Assembly (NCBI GenBank): GCA_963674625.2
Contig: CAXXXO010000002.1
Span: forward strand, 124,001 to 188,000
DNA: 64,000 bases
Source of the DNA: JALHFZ01 sp963674625
GTDB lineage: Bacteria > Synergistota > Synergistia > Synergistales > Aminobacteriaceae
Direction of reading: 5' to 3'
Shown: one piece after another, positions 16,649 through 25,811 of the stretch
How the letters are laid out: every line of letters begins with the position of its first letter
Position numbering within the stretch: the first letter of the stretch is position 1
The notes under the pieces: generated by a model
Database searches by the model: none
What the model was told of the DNA's origin: nothing
Seen by the model: the letters and a program-made list of their open reading frames with translations, nothing else
Translations under genes and position numbers: made by a program

Positions 16649-19138
16649 ATGCTGAACAGCTTCTTCGGGCTCGAGATGGGCCGGCGGGCCATGGACTACT
16701 TCCGCCGGGGGATGGAAACGGCGGGACACAACATCTCCAACGCCGACGTGGAGGGGTTCTCCCGTCAGCGGGTGGAGGCTTCCACGGCGTACCCTTTTAC
16801 CGATCCTAGCCTCGCCCGGCCGGATATCCCCGGGCAGATCGGCACGGGAGTTCAGATTGACGCCATCGTCCGCCTGAGGGACGCCTTCCTCGACATTCAG
16901 TACCGGGAGGAGACCACTGTGCAGGGATACTGGGAGCAGATCGAAAACGCTCTCTCTACCGTGGAGGTCTACGTCAACGAACCTGCGGGGGAAGGCTTCA
17001 AGGCCGCCCTCGATGAATACTGGACCGGCCTGCAGGAACTGCAGAAGCGCCCCGACGACTCCTCGGTCAGGGAAAACATTGTGGAGAAGACGAAAAACCT
17101 CACGGTCTATCTCGACCAGCTTGTCCGGAACTACGACGAATACCGGGCATCCCTCAACGGCGAGGTCAAGCTCATGGTAGAGGATGCCAACGGCCTCATC
17201 GACCAGATCGCCGCGCTTAACACCACCATCTCGCAGGTGAAGGGCGTGGGGGGAAACCCCAACGATCTCCTCGACCGACGGGATACTCTCGTGGATAAAC
17301 TCTCCAAAATTCTTGACATCACGGTGAATCCGCCCTGTTCCTCCGACGACGGCGATTTCAAGATCGACGTGGGAGGCAAGATGCTCGTTCAGGGGGACCG
17401 GACCCGGCACCTCGTCCTCGTCCCCGTTGCCGGAAACGGCGGCATGTTCGACGTCCAGGTGGAGGACAACCTATTCGACCACGTCTCGAACCCCGCGGTT
17501 CTGGGAGCCCTGATCGAGCAGAATGCCCCCGAGGCAGTCCACACGGTAAACATCAAGCGCCTGGCCACGGAGACTGCCTGGTCCGTGGGGCAGGGCGATT
17601 CCTTCTGTCCGGAGCGGATCAAACCGGAGGAGACCGACGAGGCCCTCAACCTCAGCGGCATCTTCTCCCTCCAGGTGGGAGGACAGGGGACGAGATCCGT
17701 TTCCTCCATACTCACCGGGGGAATCGTTCTCGGGCCGGGAAGTCCGGGAAGCGAATCCCTCCTCCGCATATCCTCTGGAGGAACCGAGCGCACCATCTCC
17801 GTTGCCTGGAACGACGGAACGGGCGTCTGGGATCTCTCCGACGGCGCCAATGCGGCCTCGTCGGTCTCAGGGGATCTCACTCTGGCCGACCTGCAGGGAT
17901 TTCTCACGGCAAGCTTCGGCAGCGAAGCGTCCGTCACCCTCAATACGGCAGGGACCCAGATGACTATCGCAAGCGCCGACAGCAGCCTTCTCTCGGTCAT
18001 GGACATAAAGGGAAACCTCGCGGGTATCCTGGGGATTGAAAACGATGCCCCCACGATCTCCATCGAGGTGACGGAAGAGGACACCCTCGAGACCATCCGG
18101 AACAAGATCAACAGCATGTACTCGGAGGAGAACGGACTGAACGGCCCCGAAGACTGGCTGCACGCCGACATTCGCCTCGACGACGCCACGGGGACCTACT
18201 ATATTGCCCTGGAGAGCAACCGGGTGGGGGAGGCTCACCGGATCAACGTCTCGGGAGACGGAAACGGAAGCCTTCAGATCGCCAAGCGCCTAGGGTTCCT
18301 TAACGGGGACGGCACAACGAACTACAAGGAGGTCGCCCGGGACGCGGCCTTCACCTTCGACGGAAAACTCTACCTCTCGGAGAGCAACTCGGTTCAGGAC
18401 GCCCGGCGTGTTCCGCTCAAAAGCGACTATTCGGGCAAAACGATGGAAGAGATCTCTCCGGGGCTGCGCCTCGAGCTACGGGCCGTGGGCGAGTCGGGAA
18501 TCACCGTGCGGCACCATGTCAAGGGAGGGGCGCTGAAGGGGCTTCTCGAGGCCAGGGACGACATCATCCTCGACTTCCTCGATGTCTTTGACGAAATGGC
18601 CTTCGGCCTCGCCTCGGAGATGAACGCCATCCACTACAGCGGACACGGAATCGGAGGCAGCGAAACGACCACGGGAGTGGCCTTCTTCGACCCCATCGCG
18701 GTGCAGTACGGAGCAAGCAGGCATCTCGCCCTCAACCGGGCGGTGGATGAAGACCGGAGCCTCATTGCCGCTTCTTCGGGAGGAGGAGACGGCTTCAGCG
18801 TCGGATCCGGAGACGGCAGCAACGCCCTCAGAATGGCCCAGCTCAAGCAGACGGAGGTTCTTCAAAATCAGAGCTCCGATTTCAACGAATTCTACGAGGC
18901 CTTCATCGCCAAGCTCGGAGCCCGGGGACAGCAGGCGGACACCATGCTCGAAAACCAGAACGCTCTCCTCGGCCAGATTGATAATCAGCGCCAGTCGGTG
19001 ATGGGGGTCAATATCGACGAGGAAATGATGGATATAATCAAATTCCAGCAGGCTTTCAACGCCATGGCCCGATACATCACCACCATCGATGAGATGCTCG
19101 ACAAGATCATCAACGGCATGGGCATCGTCGGAAGATAG
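16649..19138 (+). CDS. flgK: Flagellar hook-associated protein FlgK (long form)
   Basis: An 829-residue HAP1. The N-terminus NSFFGLEMGRRAMDYFRRGM ... NISNADVEGFSRQRVE and the C-terminus GVNIDEEMMDIIKFQQAFNAMARYITTIDEMLDKIINGM are canonical. The middle (about residues 330-600) carries extra beta-rich modules (TISVAWNDGTGVWDLSDG; ETIRNKINSMYSEENG), making it longer than the roughly 550 residues of Salmonella. FlgK joins hook and filament. AGGAGGGG at 16637-16643 supports ATG 16649; the open frame further upstream is a shadow inside flgN. Confidence 0.95.
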   Translation: MLNSFFGLEMGRRAMDYFRRGMETAGHNISNADVEGFSRQRVEASTAYPFTDPSLARPDIPGQIGTGVQIDAIVRLRDAFLDIQYREETTVQGYWEQIENALSTVEVYVNEPAGEGFKAALDEYWTGLQELQKRPDDSSVRENIVEKTKNLTVYLDQLVRNYDEYRASLNGEVKLMVEDANGLIDQIAALNTTISQVKGVGGNPNDLLDRRDTLVDKLSKILDITVNPPCSSDDGDFKIDVGGKMLVQGDRTRHLVLVPVAGNGGMFDVQVEDNLFDHVSNPAVLGALIEQNAPEAVHTVNIKRLATETAWSVGQGDSFCPERIKPEETDEALNLSGIFSLQVGGQGTRSVSSILTGGIVLGPGSPGSESLLRISSGGTERTISVAWNDGTGVWDLSDGANAASSVSGDLTLADLQGFLTASFGSEASVTLNTAGTQMTIASADSSLLSVMDIKGNLAGILGIENDAPTISIEVTEEDTLETIRNKINSMYSEENGLNGPEDWLHADIRLDDATGTYYIALESNRVGEAHRINVSGDGNGSLQIAKRLGFLNGDGTTNYKEVARDAAFTFDGKLYLSESNSVQDARRVPLKSDYSGKTMEEISPGLRLELRAVGESGITVRHHVKGGALKGLLEARDDIILDFLDVFDEMAFGLASEMNAIHYSGHGIGGSETTTGVAFFDPIAVQYGASRHLALNRAVDEDRSLIAASSGGGDGFSVGSGDGSNALRMAQLKQTEVLQNQSSDFNEFYEAFIAKLGARGQQADTMLENQNALLGQIDNQRQSVMGVNIDEEMMDIIKFQQAFNAMARYITTIDEMLDKIINGMGIVGR

Positions 19139-19148
19139 GGGGACAGAG

Positions 19149-22100
19149 ATGAACCGCGTAAGCAACCCCATGATTCAGCAGATCATGCTGTCGGACATGC
19201 ACAAAAACCTCTCCCAGCTGCTGGATTACCAGCACCAGCTTGCCACGGGGAAAAAATACTCCCGCCCGTCGGACAACCCCATCGACGTGGTGAGGGAACT
19301 CGCCATGCAGACCTCGCTTACGGAGAACAGCCAGTACATCCGGAACCAGGACGACGCCATGGCCTGGCTCTCCAACACCGATACGGCCTTCAACCAGATG
19401 ACGGACATCCTTCACCGCATCCGGGAGCTCACTATCTACGCCGGAAACGGCGCCTTGGGAGCGGGGGAGTCGGAGGCCATCGCCGCCGAGATCAGCGAGC
19501 TTCAGGAAGAGCTCCGGAATACAGCCAACTACTCCGTGGAGGGGCGCTATCTTCTGTCGGGGCTCTCCACGGGAGTCAAACCATTTCTGCGGGACGAGAA
19601 CGGCCAAGTGGTCTACAAGGGAAATACAGGCAAGGTGACCTATGAAATGGAGCGGGGCGTCGAAGGGACCGTCTCCTTCCACGGCCGGGAGGTCTTTCCG
19701 GAGGATTACGCCTCCAATAGCCTCACGAGCGTGGACCTTCCCCTCGACTTTCTGTGGACCGGCAGGGACGAAATTCTCCAGATTTCCGTGGGCAGCCGAA
19801 CGGTAAAAGTCCACCTTCCTGAAACATGGACCGACGCCAATCTGAACGGCTCGGACAACCCCACGGACTATAACCGGTTCCGGGACAGCGGCGAACTTGC
19901 CGGCCACACCCTGGACGACATCGCCGAGATCATCCGGTCGAGCCTGAACATGGGGGATGTAGAGCGCCTTCTCTCGGTCACCGTGGACAAGGATGAGGCC
20001 GCGGGAACTCAGCGCCTCGTCTTCACGAGCCACACGGGCGAGTCCCTCGCCGTGACGGGGTGGCCGGAGACGGACGCCGCGGCCGAAGCCCAGACGATCA
20101 AGGGACTCGACGCCTCCGCCTGGACTGCCGGAGACGGAACGATCCGCCTCTTCTTCCAGGGAGGGGAGGACGTGCAGTTCTCCGTCGACGGCACGGACGA
20201 TCTCTCCAGCATCGCGGGCAAACTCACCACCGTCCTCGGCGTGGCCGCCAGGGTCTCTCCTGACGGAAATCACCTTCTCGTCACCTCCCAGGTGCCGGGA
20301 AAACCCTTCACCCTCGAGCTCACCGGCTCCGCCCGGTCCCTCTTCTCTCCTTCGGCGGAAGAGACGGTCTCCGTTTCTTCCCAGCCTGCTGTCCGGCCCG
20401 TCGACCACAGCCACATCGACTTCGCCTCCCTTCTCGGCCTCGAGACGGCCCTCAAGAGCCGCCAGTTCGGACCGGGGGAAGTCCTTTCCCTGACGGATGA
20501 CCTCCATGTGCGCTTTGAGAGCGGGAAAAACTCCGCCGAGCTGAAGATCAACGGCGGAGTCAGCCTCACGGCGGACCAGCTGGCCGAACGAATCCGCCAG
20601 GTAGCGGGAGAATGGCTCGAGGTGACAGTCCGGGAGGACATGACGGAGTCGGGCCTCGGTACGACGGGAAGCCTCGAAGAGATGACGAGCAGGCTTCTGC
20701 TTCGTCCGGTCGACAATGCCCCACTCGTTGTCTTCGACAAGAACACCGCGGGATATGCCCTCGACCTGGGGCTGTCCACAGCTGTGCAGAGCCGGAACGA
20801 CACAGCCGCGGGCACGGTCTTTCCTTCCATACCCTGCGTAGACCCCAATATGGCTGCTCTCCTTTCGGTCACCCTGGGCGGAGAAAAATTCCGGGTGAAG
20901 ATTTACCCTGGCGACGTCCTCTCGAACACTCCGCCGAAGGTAGACCAGCTCAAGGTGATGGAGCAGATCGTCAAGCAGGTCAACGTCCAGTCGGGCGGCG
21001 AAGTGCTCGGATATTCAGTTCTCGACGCCGCCTCGGGCCGGGGGGCCCTCTATGCCCTGAACGGAGAGGCTCTTCGCATCGTCGACCTTCCTCTGTCCGA
21101 CCCCTCCTTCTCCCCCTCCTACAGCGCCGGGATCGCCCTCCAGATGGGCCTCTCCTCGGGGCTCACCAGCCCTTCCATACCGGACAATCTTCTGTCCGGT
21201 GCCGGGACGATCAGAGTCGAATCCCTGGGGCGCACCCTCGACGTGCTCATCTCGGCGGGGGATACCCCGAAAATCATCGCCGACAAAATCCGGCAGGCCG
21301 GGGGCGAATGGCTCGACGTGACCTATTTCGACCCGGAGCTGCCCGCTGCCGGGTCAGGGGCGCGGATTTCAATCGCCTCCAAGGACGGTTCCCCCCTCTC
21401 CTTCTACGATGTGGAAGGGGACGTGGCTTCCACGGTCCTCTCCCTCGACAACGCAGTGCGGGGGGACGCGGATATCACCGGATGGGCCCCTGCTGCAGGG
21501 GACACCCTCTCACTGACCGTGGACGGATATACCCACACTCTCGACCTCGACGTTATCTTCGACAGCAATTCCTCCGGCACCATCGATGCGGACGATGTCG
21601 TAGCTGCCATTAACAGCCGCTTCCAGGGACAGGATATCAAGGCGACCCTTGTGGACAACGGCGGAGGACAGTATCTCGTGCTGACCTCACCAAGAGGATA
21701 CGCCATCGAGGCGGGTGGGAGTGCCAGGGCTGCCCTCCTCGGCACGGCAACTGCCACATCTTCGCGGGGGGGGGCTCCTTCGGCCCGCAACACCCAGAAC
21801 GTGGTTGTCCGCACAGCATCGAACGCGCAAAAGACCGACTTCTTCGGAGTACTGGACAATCTCGTCGATGCCGTTAAGGCCGAGGACCGGGAAGGGCTCA
21901 GCAACATTATGCTCGGCAAGGTGGACGATTTCCTCGAGAACCTGCTTAAGTGCAGAACCTCCCAGGGAGCTTTGATGAATCGCTACGAAAATAACCAGGC
22001 CCGGTTCAAGCAGAACGACATCTATCTCACCGATCTCTACAGCAAGATTTCCGATATAGACCTCGCCGAGACGAGCACGAAATACTCCATGGCCCAGGCC

Positions 22101-22169
22101 GTCTACCAGTCAAGCCTTGCCGTGATCGCCAAGATCGTCCAGCCGACCCTGGTGGACTTCCTGAGCTAA
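19149..22169 (+). CDS. flgL: Flagellar hook-filament junction protein FlgL (giant form)
   Basis: A 1,006-residue HAP3, about three times the usual 300. The flagellin-like ends are normal: RVSNPMIQQIMLSDMHKNL, then TGKKYSRPSDNPIDVVREL, and C-terminal YLTDLYSKISDIDLAETSTKYSMAQAVYQSSL. Residues about 200-880 are an insertion of roughly six divergent, beta-rich modules (patterns such as LSVTVDG...LDLDV followed by IADKIRQAGGEWLDVT and LVLTSPRG), like flagellin_IN repeats. It should still join filament to FlgK; the insertion is probably surface-exposed. ATG 19149 is ten bases after flgK. Confidence 0.93.
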   Translation: MNRVSNPMIQQIMLSDMHKNLSQLLDYQHQLATGKKYSRPSDNPIDVVRELAMQTSLTENSQYIRNQDDAMAWLSNTDTAFNQMTDILHRIRELTIYAGNGALGAGESEAIAAEISELQEELRNTANYSVEGRYLLSGLSTGVKPFLRDENGQVVYKGNTGKVTYEMERGVEGTVSFHGREVFPEDYASNSLTSVDLPLDFLWTGRDEILQISVGSRTVKVHLPETWTDANLNGSDNPTDYNRFRDSGELAGHTLDDIAEIIRSSLNMGDVERLLSVTVDKDEAAGTQRLVFTSHTGESLAVTGWPETDAAAEAQTIKGLDASAWTAGDGTIRLFFQGGEDVQFSVDGTDDLSSIAGKLTTVLGVAARVSPDGNHLLVTSQVPGKPFTLELTGSARSLFSPSAEETVSVSSQPAVRPVDHSHIDFASLLGLETALKSRQFGPGEVLSLTDDLHVRFESGKNSAELKINGGVSLTADQLAERIRQVAGEWLEVTVREDMTESGLGTTGSLEEMTSRLLLRPVDNAPLVVFDKNTAGYALDLGLSTAVQSRNDTAAGTVFPSIPCVDPNMAALLSVTLGGEKFRVKIYPGDVLSNTPPKVDQLKVMEQIVKQVNVQSGGEVLGYSVLDAASGRGALYALNGEALRIVDLPLSDPSFSPSYSAGIALQMGLSSGLTSPSIPDNLLSGAGTIRVESLGRTLDVLISAGDTPKIIADKIRQAGGEWLDVTYFDPELPAAGSGARISIASKDGSPLSFYDVEGDVASTVLSLDNAVRGDADITGWAPAAGDTLSLTVDGYTHTLDLDVIFDSNSSGTIDADDVVAAINSRFQGQDIKATLVDNGGGQYLVLTSPRGYAIEAGGSARAALLGTATATSSRGGAPSARNTQNVVVRTASNAQKTDFFGVLDNLVDAVKAEDREGLSNIMLGKVDDFLENLLKCRTSQGALMNRYENNQARFKQNDIYLTDLYSKISDIDLAETSTKYSMAQAVYQSSLAVIAKIVQPTLVDFLS

Positions 22170-22170
22170 A

Positions 22171-22209
22171 CTGCCCTGAAGGCTCTTTCCCGGGCAGAAC
22201 GTATTTTTT
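22171..22209 (+). terminator. Possible terminator after flgL
   Basis: CTGCCC (22171-22176) pairs with GGGCAG (22192-22197), followed seven bases later by a run of six T (22204-22209). The stem is short and the T run is displaced, so termination may be partial before fliW. Confidence 0.45.
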
Positions 22210-22244
22210 ACCCAGAATTTCTATTTTTCCGGAGGTGCTTCGTA

Positions 22245-22742
22245 GTGTCCATAGAAAAAGAAACGAGCCGTTTCGGCCTGCTCACTGTCAGCGACGAGGA
22301 TATTCTCACCTTTCCCCGGGGGATCCCCGGCTTCGAGAACCACCGCCAGTGGGCCCTTGCCGGGGACGACGACAGCCCCATCAAGTGGCTTCAGAGCCTC
22401 GCCGACGGGGAAGTGGCTCTGCCCGTGGCATCTCCCCAGGTCCTGAAGGGAGACTACAAAGCCCGGCTTCCCGAAGGGGAACTTGCCCATCTCGAAGCGT
22501 CGGGCAGCGATGACCTTGCCCTGCTGATCGTCCTCGCCATTCCGGCGGAGGCGCCGTGGGACATGACGGCAAACTTGAGGGCTCCTCTCGTTTTCAACCA
22601 TAAAAAACGGATCGGCGCCCAGGTGATCGCCCATAACGAGGAGTACGGAGTGCGGGCCTCCGTCCTCAGCGACGAAATGCGGGAAACACTTCGCAAAAAA
22701 GCGGCAGCTGAAGCCACGCCCAACGCCGCCGCGGGAGCGTAG
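22245..22742 (+). CDS. fliW: Flagellar assembly factor FliW
   Basis: A 165-residue FliW with the family start FGLLTVSDEDILTFPRGIPGFENHRQWAL and MTANLRAPLVFNHKKRIGAQVIAHNEEYGVR near the C-terminus. FliW binds CsrA, and also flagellin, to free flagellin mRNA for translation, so FliW senses free flagellin. The start is GTG 22245 with GGAGGTG at 22231-22237. The following gene is csrA, four bases away, the classical pair. Confidence 0.95.
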   Translation: MSIEKETSRFGLLTVSDEDILTFPRGIPGFENHRQWALAGDDDSPIKWLQSLADGEVALPVASPQVLKGDYKARLPEGELAHLEASGSDDLALLIVLAIPAEAPWDMTANLRAPLVFNHKKRIGAQVIAHNEEYGVRASVLSDEMRETLRKKAAAEATPNAAAGA

Positions 22743-22746
22743 CTCC

Positions 22747-22974
22747 GTGCTTGTGCTCAGCCGCAAGCCCGGCGAGACCATCCGCATCGGCGACGACATC
22801 GAGATTTCCATCGTGGAAGTGCGGGGAGATACGGTGAGACTTGGCATCAACGCGCCCAGGAATGTCACTATATTGCGTCAGGAATTGTTTGATCAGGTTC
22901 AGGCGGTGAATGTCGAATCAGCCAGAGGGACCGCTGCCGTCACAGAAATCAGCGATCTGTTAAAAAAGAAATAG
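22747..22974 (+). CDS. csrA: Carbon storage regulator CsrA
   Basis: A 75-residue protein: MLVLSRKPGETIRIGDDIEI, then VRGDTVRLGINAPRNVTILRQEL, the CsrA RNA-binding fold. CsrA dimers bind GGA in hairpin loops and block ribosome access. In this context the prime target is the flagellin leader at 25788-25809. It starts with GTG. The C-terminal tail (after QAVNVESARG) is longer than in E. coli CsrA (61 residues), as in FliW-responsive CsrA proteins. Confidence 0.95.
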   Translation: MLVLSRKPGETIRIGDDIEISIVEVRGDTVRLGINAPRNVTILRQELFDQVQAVNVESARGTAAVTEISDLLKKK

Positions 22975-22985
22975 GAGGCTCCATT

Positions 22986-25697
22986 ATGCAGATTACGCCT
23001 CTTTTTGAAAAAAACTTACAAAAACTCAGGAACCAGCAACCCCTTCTTGCAAAGGTTATCGAGAATGGGAAAAAGGATTATGAAGCTTTGCCGGAACTTG
23101 AAATCGTAAAGGAAAAAAACGGACGATGGGTCAAAGGGTTGGCAAAATTGCCTTTTTTTGAACCAAATCCTTTGGCGAAGCACAAGAAAAGTTATCAGAA
23201 AAAATCCCTTTTTTTTATTGTCGGTGCGGGAGCTCCTCCTTTTCTTTTTTATCAGTTTCGCTCTCTTCCCAAAGGGACCCTCGCTGTCGTTCTTTTTGAA
23301 CCCGATTTGAACGTTCTTATTCATACCCTTTGTTCAACGTCTGTATATCTTGCCCTTCCCGTCGGCTGCAGACTTTCCATTGCTCACTTGCCGGAAAGAG
23401 AGTATATGCAGGAAGTCCTGAACGTAAATATTCGTCCCATGGGAGCATATGTGGTAGCGGATGGCGAATTTATCATTCACGATGGTGAAGCTGAAGCTTT
23501 CCCCTCCGAATTCAAGCAGCTTCGGGATTTCTTTGCTCAAGAAGTCAGAATCCACATTGATATCCTCGGAAATTCTGCCGAAGATACCCTTTTGGGATTC
23601 CGGCAAATCGCACTCAATGCTCTCTGGATCCTGTGGAGTCCTAATCTTCGGGAAATAGGCGCTTCCTTTAAAGGGCTGCCATTTATATGCGTTGCTTCCG
23701 GGCCATCCCTGGAAAAAAATATTCATCTCCTGAAGGGAAATGAGAATAGATGTATCATCATTTCTGCCGATACGGCTCTTCGGAGACTCCTTGAAGAAGG
23801 AATTCTTCCCCATGTAGTAGTCACGCTCGAACGGCCCACCCATACATATACGAATTACTTTAAAGTGCTTGTGGAAAATTATGGTGAACAATGCAGAAAA
23901 ATCCTGCTCGTAGGCCAGGGAGTATCTCCCCCTCAAGTTTTTGGTCGCTGGCCGGGACCGAAAATAGTTGTTGGAAAAGTTGAAATTCCTGTTGACCGCT
24001 GGTTTATCGGAGGAATTCTGCGGGGAAATATTCTCCGGTCTGGAATGTCTGTCGCTCATATGGCTCTGATGCTTGCCTCTGTATGGGAAGCCGAAAAGAT
24101 AGCTCTCATAGGACAAGACCTTGCTTTTGGCGAGGATGGAGCCAGTCATGCAGGAAAAACGGCTGCTGCTTCTGCATTGAAAATCGAGCGGAAGCGAGGG
24201 CTGGAAAACAGTCTGGAGATTCCAGGGGCTCTCGGAGGCACTGTGAAAACCACGAATATCTGGTTTCTTTTCCTGAAAGTGTTTGAATCTTTGATTCCGG
24301 AGTCGGGACGCCCTGTTTATGACTGTACCGAAGGGGGGGCCTTAATCAAGGGAGCAGATATTCAGTCACTGCAGACTTTCCTCAACACTATTCCGACACA
24401 GACTGCCCTGACTTCCACACCGGCCGATGAAACATTAAAAGCTGGAACACGCAATCTGGAGTTGAAAGAAACCCTTACAAGAATTGACCAATCGCTGGAG
24501 CAGCTGACGAAATGCAAAACAATTCTTGATGAAATGGAAAAAGATGTCCATCGCGCGGCCGGCCCGGCAATTTCAACCGAGAGAAGGCGGAGTATTGCTT
24601 ATGAGCTTTCGGAAGCCATGGATAATCTGAATACCCTCAATCCAGTACTGGCTTTCATCGGGCAGAGCTACGCCAATTTATCCGGCGCCGATATTGCGAA
24701 AAGCCGTTGGCTTGAGACCGTCGAGGAGATTGAAATATGGCGGAAAGTTCATCTGGAAATTATCCGGGCTCATCGAATGAATATCCAGTATCTCGCACAA
24801 TGGTCCCTTTATGTTAGAACATTGGTTCAGATGCTGTTTAACGGGAAGACATGGCTTGATGAATCAATTGAGAATCTTAAAAAAGAGCTTCCGGCGGAAG
24901 ATGCCGCAGACATATTTTCTTCCGCTCTGGAAAAAATGTCGTTGTTGAAAGAAATCGATCGTTCAGGAGAAGAAATTGCCTCGATGAATCTTCTTGCCGC
25001 CCGAAGCGACGGCAGTCTTTCTCCATGGACGCCTGAACAGCAATGGCAGCTTGCCCTTTTTCTTCACAGCCAGGGAAGAGCGGAAGAGGCATCACACCTC
25101 ATGTCCTCTGCAGCCATGAAATTTGAGGATAAGGAAATGCCCCGAGAGGAAATCTTGTCTTTTTTCAAGGACTATGCCCGCATTCTTACAACTCCTGATC
25201 TGTGCTTTATTCCTCAATACAGATTTGCCAAGCTCATTCTCGACAATGCGAGACGGTATGGAGAAGATGACGAGGAACTGAAAGAGATGACGGATCGCGT
25301 TTTGAAAGATCAGCAAGGTTATCTTGACGACCTTTATAATTCGGGGATGATGGGGACTCCGGCGAGTCTTCAGGCCCGACGGATAGCTGCGGAGCGGGCT
25401 CTCAACAGTGGAGAGCTTCCGGAAACGCTGCGCATCGTATGGTCAATCGTTCATGACTATTCGGATGCAGAGCCTGACTCGGTGCGACCTCTTGCATCAT
25501 GGCTTGTCTCTACCCTGACAAAATGTTTTCATGCCGAGGACAGAATTCTGTCAGATACGGTTCAGGAGGTTCTATTCCTGATGGCCGAAAATCCGCGTAT
25601 CTGGGCTCCTCTTCATCTTAAACTTCCAGAGGAATTTATGGATCTTCTGCAGCAGTCAGGCCTTCAGTTCTCCCTGCAGACCGCCGATACAGAATAA
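22986..25697 (+). CDS. Maf/DUF115 motility-associated glycosyltransferase
   Basis: A 903-residue protein of the motility accessory factor family (DUF115, MptE-like). The central domain has FICVASGPSLEKNIHLLKGN, then ADTALRRLLEEGILPHVVVTLER and IALIGQDLAFGEDGASHAG, the conserved nucleotide-sugar region. Maf proteins transfer pseudaminic or legionaminic acid to flagellin serines and threonines, which fits the neighbouring flagellin and pse cluster. Helical N- and C-terminal parts flank it. Its base composition is clearly more A+T-rich than the genes on either side, hinting at transfer. Start ATG 22986 is 11 bases after csrA, with an AGGAGG. Confidence 0.88.
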   Translation: MQITPLFEKNLQKLRNQQPLLAKVIENGKKDYEALPELEIVKEKNGRWVKGLAKLPFFEPNPLAKHKKSYQKKSLFFIVGAGAPPFLFYQFRSLPKGTLAVVLFEPDLNVLIHTLCSTSVYLALPVGCRLSIAHLPEREYMQEVLNVNIRPMGAYVVADGEFIIHDGEAEAFPSEFKQLRDFFAQEVRIHIDILGNSAEDTLLGFRQIALNALWILWSPNLREIGASFKGLPFICVASGPSLEKNIHLLKGNENRCIIISADTALRRLLEEGILPHVVVTLERPTHTYTNYFKVLVENYGEQCRKILLVGQGVSPPQVFGRWPGPKIVVGKVEIPVDRWFIGGILRGNILRSGMSVAHMALMLASVWEAEKIALIGQDLAFGEDGASHAGKTAAASALKIERKRGLENSLEIPGALGGTVKTTNIWFLFLKVFESLIPESGRPVYDCTEGGALIKGADIQSLQTFLNTIPTQTALTSTPADETLKAGTRNLELKETLTRIDQSLEQLTKCKTILDEMEKDVHRAAGPAISTERRRSIAYELSEAMDNLNTLNPVLAFIGQSYANLSGADIAKSRWLETVEEIEIWRKVHLEIIRAHRMNIQYLAQWSLYVRTLVQMLFNGKTWLDESIENLKKELPAEDAADIFSSALEKMSLLKEIDRSGEEIASMNLLAARSDGSLSPWTPEQQWQLALFLHSQGRAEEASHLMSSAAMKFEDKEMPREEILSFFKDYARILTTPDLCFIPQYRFAKLILDNARRYGEDDEELKEMTDRVLKDQQGYLDDLYNSGMMGTPASLQARRIAAERALNSGELPETLRIVWSIVHDYSDAEPDSVRPLASWLVSTLTKCFHAEDRILSDTVQEVLFLMAENPRIWAPLHLKLPEEFMDLLQQSGLQFSLQTADTE
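25663..25690 (+). promoter_or_regulatory. Candidate sigma-28 promoter for flagellin
   Basis: TTCAGTTC (25663-25670), a 12-base spacer and GCCGATAC (25683-25690). The -10 half matches the sigma-28 consensus at 7 of 8, the -35 half only at 5 of 8. It lies in the last codons of the Maf gene and would give a leader of about 115 bases. No better promoter was seen before flagellin. Confidence 0.4.
25677..25694 (+). repeat. 18-bp direct repeat, copy 1 (mate at 28632-28649)
   Basis: CAGACCGCCGATACAGAA here and CAGACGGCCGATACAGAA at 28632-28649 match at 17 of 18 positions. The copies flank the flagellin-flaG segment. Both contain a sigma-28-like -10 (GCCGATAC), so shared promoter function may explain them; a recombination origin is also possible. 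Confidence 0.7.
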
Positions 25698-25787
25698 AAA
25701 GATATGAAAGGGGATGATTGAGGAGATACGTTCTGTATGAAGTCATCAGAAGCACTCGCGCTCACATTCCACCGGTAAGGATACCCA

Positions 25788-25809
25788 TTCAAAACAAGGA
25801 GGTTTTGAA
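25788..25809 (+). promoter_or_regulatory. CsrA-type hairpin covering the flagellin ribosome binding site
   Basis: TTCAAAAC (25788-25795) and GTTTTGAA (25802-25809) are a perfect 8-bp inverted repeat with the 6-base loop AAGGAG (25796-25801). The loop is the Shine-Dalgarno of flagellin (ATG at 25812) and fits the ANGGAN hexaloop that CsrA binds. Further GGA motifs lie upstream in the leader (about 25708-25726 and 25776-25782), as needed for dimer bridging. csrA and fliW are encoded just upstream. Confidence 0.75.
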
Positions 25810-25811
25810 CG

